Assembly (NCBI GenBank): GCA_023448955.1
Contig: JAEXJU010000215.1
Span: 1-5,717 of the forward strand
DNA from: Bacteroidota bacterium
Lineage (GTDB): Bacteria > Bacteroidota > Bacteroidia > Flavobacteriales > Weeksellaceae
DNA: 5,717 nt
Direction: 5' to 3'
Shown here in pieces: positions 1-4,735 of this stretch. Numbering within the stretch: the stretch's first letter is position 1; each line of letters opens with the position of its first letter. The position numbers were made by a program, and so were the translations under genes. The notes below the pieces were generated by a model that ran no database searches, was not told where the DNA came from, and saw only the letters and a program-made list of their open reading frames with translations.

Positions 1-1335
1 ATCGTAACCTCTTCGTAAGGCATCACCGATGATGAACAATCTTTCGTCATCACAAACCCGGATTCTTCTTTCGATTTCTTCGGCTGTTAAAGCTTCGGCT
101 TGTTTTTTCTTTAATCCCAAATGACGGATTCCTGTTTCCAGAGAACGAATTGCTTTTTGTAAAGATTCTTCGAAGTTTCTTCCGATAGCCATTACTTCAC
201 CAGTCGCTTTCATTTGGGTTGATAATCTTCTGTCAGCAGTTTCAAATTTATCAAACGGGAATCTCGGAAACTTGGTCACAACATAATCCAAAGCTGGCTC
301 GAAACAAGCGTAAGAAGTTCCTGTTACAGGATTCTTGATTTCGTCCAATGTCAAACCAACGGCGATTTTCGCCGCGATTTTTGCAATCGGATAACCTGTT
401 GCTTTACTCGCCAAAGCCGATGAACGCGACACTCTCGGATTCACTTCGATGATATAATAGTTGAAGGAATGCGGATCTAAAGCCAACTGAACATTACACC
501 CACCTTCGATGCCTAGTGCTCTGATGATTTTCAGAGAAGCATTTCTAAGCAATTGATATTCTCTGTCAGAAAGAGTCTGCGAAGGCGCCACTACAATAGA
601 ATCTCCAGTGTGAACACCAACCGGGTCGATGTTTTCCATATTACAAACCACAATCGCGTTGTCGTTGGAATCTCGCATTACCTCGTATTCGATTTCTTTG
701 AAACCTGCGATTGACCTTTCTATCAGACATTGTGTTACCGGCGAATGTTTCAGTCCTAATTCAGCAATTTCTTTTAATTCTACTTCAGTAGAAGCGATTC
801 CACCGCCGGTTCCGCCCATTGTAAAAGCAGGACGAACAATAACGGGATAACCGATTCTATCTGCAAAATCCAAAGCGCCTTGAACTGTGGTTACAATGTC
901 AGATTCCGGAACCGGTTCGTTCAACTCTCGCATCAATTCACGGAAAAGGTCTCTGTCTTCGGCTTGATTAATCGCTGAAAGTTTCGTTCCCAGAACTTCT
1001 ACTTTACATTCTTCAAGAATTCCGGATTTCTGTAATTCAACCGCCATATTCAGTCCGGTTTGTCCTCCCAAAGTAGGAAGAAGCGCATCCGGACGTTCTT
1101 TGCGAATGATTCTGGAAACGAATTCCAGAGAAATCGGTTCAATATAAACTTTGTCGGCAATCTCCACATCCGTCATTATCGTCGCAGGATTGGAATTAAT
1201 CAAAATCACTTTATAGCCTTCTTCCTTAAGTGAAAGACAAGCCTGTGTTCCCGAATAATCAAATTCCGCCGCCTGACCAATAATGATTGGACCTGAGCCG
1301 ATTACTAAAATGGTTTGTATATCTGTTCTTTTCAT
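1..1335 (-). CDS. carB: Carbamoyl-phosphate synthase large subunit, N-terminal part (3' end outside window)
   Basis: The product, with CarA, makes carbamoyl phosphate from bicarbonate, ammonia (channelled from CarA) and two ATP, supplying pyrimidine and arginine synthesis in the cytoplasm. The frame is open from an ATG at 1335-1333 to the left edge, giving 445 residues of a family usually about 1,060-1,080 long. What is visible is the carboxyphosphate half: a pre-ATP-grasp segment with IGSGPIIIGQ (residues 12-21) and NSNPATIMTD (47-56), then the first ATP-grasp domain with RPAFTMGGTGGG (168-179) and the metal and ATP ligands in EVNPRVSRSSALASKATG (from 297; E297, N299, R301). YVVTKFPRF and MKATGEVMAIGR follow. 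The oligomerisation, carbamate-phosphate and allosteric domains would lie outside the window. The start is chosen because MKRTDIQTILVIGSGP matches the usual family N-terminus. It lies 48 bp after the four-helix-bundle gene, probably in one transcript with carA, and its leader is octamer-repeat DNA. No damage is seen in the visible part. Confidence 0.97.
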   Translation of the reverse strand, partial: MKRTDIQTILVIGSGPIIIGQAAEFDYSGTQACLSLKEEGYKVILINSNPATIMTDVEIADKVYIEPISLEFVSRIIRKERPDALLPTLGGQTGLNMAVELQKSGILEECKVEVLGTKLSAINQAEDRDLFRELMRELNEPVPESDIVTTVQGALDFADRIGYPVIVRPAFTMGGTGGGIASTEVELKEIAELGLKHSPVTQCLIERSIAGFKEIEYEVMRDSNDNAIVVCNMENIDPVGVHTGDSIVVAPSQTLSDREYQLLRNASLKIIRALGIEGGCNVQLALDPHSFNYYIIEVNPRVSRSSALASKATGYPIAKIAAKIAVGLTLDEIKNPVTGTSYACFEPALDYVVTKFPRFPFDKFETADRRLSTQMKATGEVMAIGRNFEESLQKAIRSLETGIRHLGLKKKQAEALTAEEIERRIRVCDDERLFIIGDALRRGYD

Positions 1336-1339
1336 TTCA

Positions 1340-1379
1340 ATTTTTTAATGTAACAATTTATCAGTTTAACAGTGTAACA
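1340..1379. repeat. Octamer tandem array, left arm of inverted repeat
   Basis: This is a degenerate array with an exact 8-bp period. Read on the minus strand, four clear units (TGTTACAC, TGTTAAAC and two variants, 1379 to 1348) are followed by a fifth, degraded unit at 1347-1340. It fills most of the gap between the four-helix-bundle stop codon (1384-1386) and the carB start (1335). The minus-strand reading of 1348-1379 matches the plus-strand reading of 1772-1803 at 25 of 32 positions, so the two arrays form an inverted repeat around the small gene. The period and orientation are read directly; any role is inferred. Confidence 0.8.
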
Positions 1380-1383
1380 ATAT

Positions 1384-1746
1384 TTACGATTCGTTTTCTT
1401 TTGACAAACTGGTACTTAATATTTTATAAATTATTTTTCCTATTTCAGTTATTTGTAATTCCAAATTTTCATCAAAAGGATAATTAGGAGAATGCTTACA
1501 GAGATACAGCCAATATTTTGTTTCTTCAAGTTCTTTAGCCGCAATTTTTATTTTATGAACAAAATCTTTTTTGCTGTACGGATTTTGTGCCTCAAACGAA
1601 TTGGCGCCAATGCTAGTTCCCGAACGCAACAATTGTTTGGCAATAACATATTTCCTTTTCTCTTCCAAAAGTTCACAATATTCAATAATGTCTAATGAAA
1701 ATTTTACTGTTTTTGTGATTAAAGGATTATTCTCGAAATTTATCAT
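1384..1746 (-). CDS. Four-helix-bundle protein of the S23 / 23S rRNA intervening-sequence (IVP) family
   Basis: This 120-residue protein is recognised from its pattern as a member of the small S23-like four-helix-bundle family, first known from ORFs inside 23S rRNA intervening sequences and related to the Avd accessory proteins of diversity-generating retroelements. The hallmark is the second helix and turn, LLRSGTSIGANSFEAQ (residues 39-54), followed by SKKDFVHKIKIAAKELEETKYWL, then a final amphipathic helix (about 96-115). It is largely helical and charged, with no signal peptide or membrane segment. The length is normal for the family and the ORF is intact. The biochemical role is unknown for most members; nucleic-acid binding is suspected for some. 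It lies 27 bp after the carA stop and 48 bp before carB, on the same strand, so it is probably co-transcribed, and both flanks are inverted octamer arrays. It has no obvious link to carbamoyl-phosphate synthesis and is best read as a passenger. Family confidence is high, function unknown. Confidence 0.9.
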   Translation of the reverse strand: MINFENNPLITKTVKFSLDIIEYCELLEEKRKYVIAKQLLRSGTSIGANSFEAQNPYSKKDFVHKIKIAAKELEETKYWLYLCKHSPNYPFDENLELQITEIGKIIYKILSTSLSKENES

Positions 1747-1771
1747 TTGGTTATTTATTTGGTTGAGTAAT

Positions 1772-1803
1772 TGTTAAACTATTACATTCTTAAATTGGTA
1801 CAT
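1772..1803. repeat. Octamer tandem array, right arm of inverted repeat, overlapping the carA 3' end
   Basis: Four 8-bp units read on the plus strand: TGTTAAAC, TATTACAT and two more, ending TGGTACAT at 1803. They match the left array (1348-1379) in inverted orientation at 25 of 32 positions, and four further matching bases (TAAA, 1804-1807) extend the arm outwards. The carA stop codon (1774-1776) and its last nine sense codons lie inside this array, so the CarA C-terminal tail is repeat-encoded. Confidence 0.78.
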
Positions 1804-2856
1804 TAAATCGATAAATTCATCAAACAAATAATTCGCATCTTCCGGACCTGGACTTGCTTCCGGGTGGTATTGAACAGAGAAGCAAGGATATATTTTATGT
1901 TTCACACCTTCGTTGGTTCTGTCATTCAGAGCGATATGAGTTTCTACTAAATCTGTATTATTCAAAGATTCTTGGTCAATCGCATAACCGTGATTTTGAG
2001 AAGTGATTGCTACTTTATTTTTTGCTAAATCCAAAACAGGATGGTTGCCACCTCTGTGCCCGAATTTCAGTTTGTAAGTTTTTGCGCCACAAGCCAGACC
2101 AATCAACTGGTGACCAAGACAAATCCCAAAAATTGGAACTTTACCCAACAATTTCTGAATCATTACCAAAGCCTGTGGATTATCTTCCGGATCGCCGGGA
2201 CCGTTGGAAAGCATTATACCATCCGGATTCATCAGTAAAATTTCTTCTGCAGTTGTGTCGTAAGAAACTACTATGATATCGCAGTTTCTTTGAGACAATT
2301 CGCGGATGATTCCCAACTTGGACCCAAAATCTACCAACACTACTTTGAAACCTCTTCCCGGACTTGCGTAAGACGTTTTTGTGGAAACTTGCTCCACTTG
2401 ATTGGTCGGAAAATTGGTCGCTTTCAATTCTTCAGCTACTGCATTTTCATCAGCGTCAGCGTTCACGATTTTTCCTTTTGTAACACCTTTGCTTCTAAGA
2501 ATTCTTGTCAATCTTCTGGTGTCGATTCCTGAAATTCCTGACAAGTTCTTTTTTTCAAACAATTCGTCCAGCTTCATTTGGGTTCTGAAATTGGAAGGTA
2601 AATCGCACAATTCTTTCACGATTAAACCTTTAATTGCAGGTTCGATGCTTTCGTAATCATCACGGTTGATGCCATAATTCCCAATCAGAGGATAGGTCAT
2701 ACAGACAATTTGTCCGCAATAACTCGGATCAGAAATCAGTTCTTGATAACCTGTCATTCCCGTGTTGAAAACCACTTCTCCAGCAGTGTCCTGCTCTGCT
2801 CCGAATCCTGTTCCGTGAAAAACTTCGCCGGATTCTAATATTAATTTCTTTTTCAT
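1774..2856 (-). CDS. carA: Carbamoyl-phosphate synthase small (glutamine amidotransferase) subunit
   Basis: CarA hydrolyses glutamine and passes ammonia to CarB. With the start chosen here it is 360 residues, within the family's usual range. The N-terminal CPSase_sm domain has LILESGEVFHGTGFG, EVVFNTGMTGYQE and SDPSYCGQIV; ISGIDTRRLTR lies near residue 110. The class I glutaminase domain follows, with SNGPGDPEDNP (from 217), the nucleophile elbow GICLGHQLIGLA (C246), HRGGNHPV, and the catalytic pair in QYHPEASPGP (H331, E333). The frame can be extended upstream to a GTG at 2928, but those 24 extra codons are low-complexity sequence made partly of heptamer repeats, and family similarity begins at MKKKLILESGEVF, so the ATG at 2856-2854 is preferred. 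ACTTAAAAGTAAAA precedes it, with no strong Shine-Dalgarno. The last nine residues (MYQFKNVIV) are encoded by an octamer array. It lies downstream of pyrB and upstream of the four-helix-bundle gene and carB. No TAnnTTTG box was found in its leader, so the promoter is unclear. Confidence 0.96.
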   Translation of the reverse strand: MKKKLILESGEVFHGTGFGAEQDTAGEVVFNTGMTGYQELISDPSYCGQIVCMTYPLIGNYGINRDDYESIEPAIKGLIVKELCDLPSNFRTQMKLDELFEKKNLSGISGIDTRRLTRILRSKGVTKGKIVNADADENAVAEELKATNFPTNQVEQVSTKTSYASPGRGFKVVLVDFGSKLGIIRELSQRNCDIIVVSYDTTAEEILLMNPDGIMLSNGPGDPEDNPQALVMIQKLLGKVPIFGICLGHQLIGLACGAKTYKLKFGHRGGNHPVLDLAKNKVAITSQNHGYAIDQESLNNTDLVETHIALNDRTNEGVKHKIYPCFSVQYHPEASPGPEDANYLFDEFIDLMYQFKNVIV

Positions 2857-2870
2857 TTTTACTTTTAAGT

Positions 2871-2898
2871 CGGAAGACGGAAGTCCGTTGTCCGAAGT
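2871..2898. repeat. Heptamer array (CGGAAGT-type) in the carA leader
   Basis: Four consecutive 7-bp units are read on the plus strand: CGGAAGA, CGGAAGT, CCGTTGT and CCGAAGT. They lie 15 bp upstream of the preferred carA start. The sequence would be translated only if carA began at the upstream GTG, which is one reason for rejecting that start. Arrays of this kind are, from memory, common between flavobacterial genes; that is not checked here. Confidence 0.65.
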
Positions 2899-2932
2899 TT
2901 TATTTTTACTTATCTTTTCTTTTATCACCGGT

Positions 2933-2953
2933 CATCTGACATCTGACATCTGA
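2933..2953. repeat. Heptamer array, three exact copies of CATCTGA
   Basis: Three perfect tandem copies of CATCTGA (TCAGATG on the minus strand) lie between the pyrB terminator and carA. They are 34 bp from the CGGAAGT-type array, with which they share the 7-bp period but not the sequence. Together the two arrays make up much of the pyrB-carA spacer. Copy number in such perfect short repeats can change by slippage. Confidence 0.85.
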
Positions 2954-2963
2954 CTTTTTACTC

Positions 2964-2988
2964 AAAAAAAACACGCCCTAAAAGCGTG
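2964..2988 (-). terminator. Intrinsic terminator after pyrB
   Basis: On the minus strand, starting about 10 nt after the pyrB stop codon, CACGC and GCGTG form a 5-bp GC-rich stem (2984-2988 with 2972-2976) around a 7-nt loop, TTTTAGG. It is followed directly by eight Ts (2971-2964). This is a standard Rho-independent terminator in the pyrB direction. It implies that carA expression needs read-through or its own promoter. Confidence 0.8.
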
Positions 2989-2997
2989 AATCAATTT

Positions 2998-3900
2998 TTA
3001 TTTTTTGGAGTCGATGAATTGGTATCCTTTGTTTTCTAAATCATATTTAAGGATTGCCATTCTAGCAAAAACCCCGTTTTGCATTTGTTTGAAAATTCTC
3101 GACCTTTCACATTCTACCAGTTCCGAATCAATTTCCACGCCTCTGTTGATAGGCGCAGGATGCATAACGATTGCAGTCGGTTTCATCTTTGCTTCTCTTT
3201 CTTTTGTCAATCCGAATTTCTTCAGATAATCCTCAGATTTGAAATTGAAGTTTCTCTCGTGACGTTCGTGCTGAATTCTCAGCAGAATCAAAACATCCAC
3301 TTCTTTCACCAAATCATCGAACTGCATATAAGTTCCATTCACCAGCATTCCTTCATCAAACCAAAATTCTGGTCCTGAGAAATAAACTTTTGCTCCTAAT
3401 CTTCTGAATAATCCTGCATCTGAATTAGCAACACGGCTGTGTTTCACATCACCAACGATTCCGATTTTGAGTCCTTCGATTTTCCCAAATTCCTGAATAA
3501 TGGTCAACGCGTCCAGAATGGCTTGTGTAGGGTGATGCCCTGTTCCGTCGCCAGCGTTCACAATGCTGAGTTTGGTATCCTTCAGCACATCATAATATCT
3601 GTTTTCCGAATGTCTGATTACAGCGACTTCTACCCCAATCGCTTCCAGGGTTTTTATGGTGTCCAGCATTGTTTCGCCTTTTGCAATCGAACTTTTGTCC
3701 ACTTCGAAATCGATAACCCGAAGTCCCAATTTTTTTTCTGCAACTTCAAAGCTGGTTTTAGTTCTTGTACTGTTCTCAAAAAACAAGTTGGCCGCGAAAA
3801 CATCGCCGTCAATTTTGCTAATCTTACCTTCCGAAAAAGCCTGAGCTTCTTTTAAAATATTCCCTATACTGTCTGTAGAAATGCGTGAAAGCTTAATCAT
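2998..3900 (-). CDS. pyrB: Aspartate carbamoyltransferase, catalytic subunit
   Basis: This enzyme condenses carbamoyl phosphate with L-aspartate to give N-carbamoyl-aspartate, the committed step of pyrimidine synthesis. The 300-residue ORF is full length for the catalytic chain. The carbamoyl-phosphate domain carries FFENSTRTKTSFE (residues 40-52, with the STRT phosphate-binding motif), the mobile-loop Lys in SSIAKGETMLDT (K74) and HPTQAILDALT (from 123). The aspartate domain has GDVKHSRVANS (150-160), RIQHER (208-213) and HPAPINRGVEI (247-257). The carbamate substrate and HPTQ signatures, together with GDVKHSRVA, favour ATCase over ornithine carbamoyltransferase. The ATG at 3900-3898 is the natural start. 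No pyrI regulatory chain follows; a terminator and carA come next. Upstream there is a likely promoter and a terminator-bearing leader, suggesting control by attenuation. The divergent neighbour is an Lrp-type regulator. Confidence 0.97.
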   Translation of the reverse strand: MIKLSRISTDSIGNILKEAQAFSEGKISKIDGDVFAANLFFENSTRTKTSFEVAEKKLGLRVIDFEVDKSSIAKGETMLDTIKTLEAIGVEVAVIRHSENRYYDVLKDTKLSIVNAGDGTGHHPTQAILDALTIIQEFGKIEGLKIGIVGDVKHSRVANSDAGLFRRLGAKVYFSGPEFWFDEGMLVNGTYMQFDDLVKEVDVLILLRIQHERHERNFNFKSEDYLKKFGLTKEREAKMKPTAIVMHPAPINRGVEIDSELVECERSRIFKQMQNGVFARMAILKYDLENKGYQFIDSKK

Positions 3901-3917
3901 AATTCAAATTTTTAAAT

Positions 3918-3946
3918 AAAAAAAACGAAGCCTAAAAGACTTCGTT
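3918..3946 (-). terminator. Intrinsic terminator in the pyrB leader (possible attenuator)
   Basis: On the minus strand AACGAAG (3946-3940) pairs with CTTCGTT (3930-3924) as a 7-bp stem around a 9-nt loop, TCTTTTAGG. The distal stem arm runs straight into a T tract, giving eight Ts at 3925-3918. The structure lies 17 nt before the pyrB start codon and works only in the pyrB direction, because the plus-strand side lacks a T tract. It lies downstream of the predicted pyrB promoter, so it would end transcription before pyrB unless overridden. The loop shares TTTTAGG with the terminator after pyrB. Confidence 0.75.
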
Positions 3947-4019
3947 AAATATAAAAAATATTGTTGTTGTCGGCAAACTTGCCAATTATTTTTATCGCTA
4001 AATTCTTTACCAAATTCAT
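3945..4019 (-). CDS. Possible 24-residue leader peptide upstream of pyrB
   Basis: A short ORF begins with ATG at 4019-4017 and ends with TAA at 3947-3945; its last two bases are the first two of the 5' arm of the leader terminator stem. The predicted peptide starts MNLVKNLAIK and ends NNNIFYI. The 3' third of the ORF is U-rich in RNA (TATTTTTTATATTT, 3960-3947). No Shine-Dalgarno is visible, and the likely transcription start lies within a few bases of the ATG, so translation would be leaderless or nearly so. It could be a chance ORF in AT-rich DNA. The case for it is its position: a ribosome at its stop codon would cover the 5' arm of the terminator, as expected for translation-coupled attenuation. 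Not a recognised family. Confidence 0.35.
   Translation of the reverse strand: MNLVKNLAIKIIGKFADNNNIFYI
3972..3983. other. Small perfect hairpin in the pyrB leader
   Basis: On the minus strand GGCAAGTTTGCC (plus strand GGCAAACTTGCC) gives a 5-bp perfect stem. It lies between the predicted promoter and the U-rich tract of the pyrB leader. In RNA the two-base loop is tight, so only part of the stem may form. It could act as a pause hairpin or be part of a protein site; there is no direct evidence for either. Confidence 0.35.
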
Positions 4020-4025
4020 TGGTTG

Positions 4026-4056
4026 CAAAGATACCAATATTTTTAATATTATGAAA
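4026..4056 (-). promoter_or_regulatory. Predicted pyrB promoter (Bacteroidota type)
   Basis: On the minus strand TATCTTTG (4033-4026) is an exact match to the Bacteroidota -7 box TAnnTTTG. TTTC (4056-4053), one base from the -33 TTTG, lies 19 bp upstream, which is the usual spacing. Transcription would begin near 4018-4023, giving a pyrB leader of about 120 nt that includes the terminator at 3946-3918. The spacer between the boxes contains the symmetric AATATTTTTAATATT (4036-4050). Confidence 0.6.
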
Positions 4057-4116
4057 TCTCTTCCAAAATATTTTATGTTAAATCAATGAACATCTACTCT
4101 TGTCAAATTTTTTCTT

Positions 4117-4124
4117 TACTTTTG
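4117..4124 (+). promoter_or_regulatory. Predicted -7 box of the Lrp-family gene
   Basis: TACTTTTG matches the Bacteroidota -7 consensus TAnnTTTG exactly and ends 18 bp before the ATG at 4143, implying a 5' UTR of roughly 10-15 nt. No convincing -33 TTTG was found at the usual distance. Together with the pyrB promoter it makes this spacer a divergent promoter region. Confidence 0.55.
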
Positions 4125-4142
4125 AAATAATGATTCACCATT

Positions 4143-4604
4143 ATGAGTTTGGATAAAAAAGACAAATTAATACTTTCGCTTCTACAAGAGGATTCTACGT
4201 TATCTGTAAAAGAAATTTCCGAAAAAATCGGACTGACTTTTACACCCACTTACGAACGCATCAAAAACCTTGAAAAACAAGGCGTTGTAGAAAAATATGT
4301 TGCAATTCTGAATCGTGAAAAACTTGGTATCAACATCGTGGTTTACTGTAATATCCGTCTGAAAGAGCAATCTCAGAAAACTTTGAAAGAATTCGAAGAT
4401 TACATTTCCAAATACGATGAAGTACAAGAAATCATCAGTCTTTCCGGCGAATATGATTATATGCTGAAAATCCTTGCTAATGATATCAATTCTTATAATG
4501 ATTTTACTGTAAATATCATTTCCAATAGTCCTCATATTGGTCAGTACCACAGTTCCATCGTCCTCCACGAAGTTAAAAAGACTACTAAGTTTAAGTTGGA
4601 TTAA
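4143..4604 (+). CDS. Lrp/AsnC-family transcriptional regulator
   Basis: A 153-residue protein of normal length for the family. An N-terminal winged helix-turn-helix covers about residues 3-52: LDKKDKLILSLLQEDSTLS is the usual first helix and link, and VKEISEKIGLTFTPTYERIKNLEKQGVV the recognition region. The C-terminal RAM (AsnC ligand-binding) domain covers about 65-140 and includes VQEIISLSGEYDYMLKI (from 94), where GEYDYML fits the conserved G-x-x-D segment that shapes the effector pocket. Such proteins form dimers to octamers or larger assemblies, usually respond to an amino acid, and often regulate a divergent gene and themselves. Here it is divergent from pyrB and convergent with argH, which makes arginine- or pyrimidine-linked control a fair guess but no more. 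The ATG at 4143 is preferred because the family N-terminus begins there and a promoter box lies just upstream. Ligand and targets are unknown, so no gene symbol is given. Confidence 0.93.
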   Translation: MSLDKKDKLILSLLQEDSTLSVKEISEKIGLTFTPTYERIKNLEKQGVVEKYVAILNREKLGINIVVYCNIRLKEQSQKTLKEFEDYISKYDEVQEIISLSGEYDYMLKILANDINSYNDFTVNIISNSPHIGQYHSSIVLHEVKKTTKFKLD

Positions 4605-4611
4605 TCGTTTA

Positions 4612-4731
4612 ATCGCAAAGGCGCAAAATCGTTTTTTTTTGATGCTGTCAAAAGTCGCAATCTTCTTAGCGAAGTTAAAGCTTTGTGCCTTAAAAGAAGT
4701 TTAATTTTCAATTGCTTTGTGCCTTTGCGAT
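4612..4731. repeat. Inverted-repeat module between convergent lrp-type gene and argH
   Basis: ATCGCAAAGGCGCAAA (4612-4627) and TTTGTGCCTTTGCGAT (4716-4731) are complementary at 15 of 16 positions and close off an 88-bp interior. A 12-bp direct repeat, GCTTTGTGCCTT, occurs at 4680-4691 and 4714-4725, and a nine-T run lies at 4632-4640. The module fills nearly the whole gap between the two stop codons. Its RNA could fold into a long stem from either strand and help end both transcripts. The CGCAAAGGCGCAAA core resembles dispersed intergenic repeats I recall from flavobacterial genomes; copy number elsewhere cannot be seen here. Confidence 0.7.
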
Positions 4732-4735
4732 AAAT

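Noticed and set aside
1384..1746. Diversity-generating retroelement accessory (Avd) gene
   Set aside because: The fold family is related, but there is no reverse transcriptase, template repeat or variable repeat in the window.
1384..1746. Intervening sequence inside a 23S rRNA gene
   Set aside because: The flanks are carA and carB coding sequence, not rRNA; only the architecture resembles an rRNA intervening sequence.
2857..2928. Upstream GTG start giving CarA 24 extra N-terminal residues
   Set aside because: The extra codons are low-complexity and partly heptamer-repeat DNA; family similarity starts at the internal ATG (2856), which gives a normal-length protein.
2933..2953. CRISPR array
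   Set aside because: The units are 7 bp and directly abutting with no spacers.
3439..3855. 138-codon plus-strand ORF opposite pyrB
   Set aside because: It is wholly antisense to well-conserved pyrB codons, Phe/Cys-rich, resembles no protein family and has no promoter or start context. It is a shadow frame.
3924..3946. PyrR-binding loop in the pyrB leader hairpin
   Set aside because: AGUC and AGGCU are present, but the conserved GNGAGG-type middle of the PyrR site is missing and the spacing is short; the hairpin reads better as a plain terminator.
4200..4568. 122-codon minus-strand ORF opposite the Lrp-family gene
   Set aside because: It is antisense to a clear Lrp/AsnC coding sequence, and its composition is that of a reversed reading frame.
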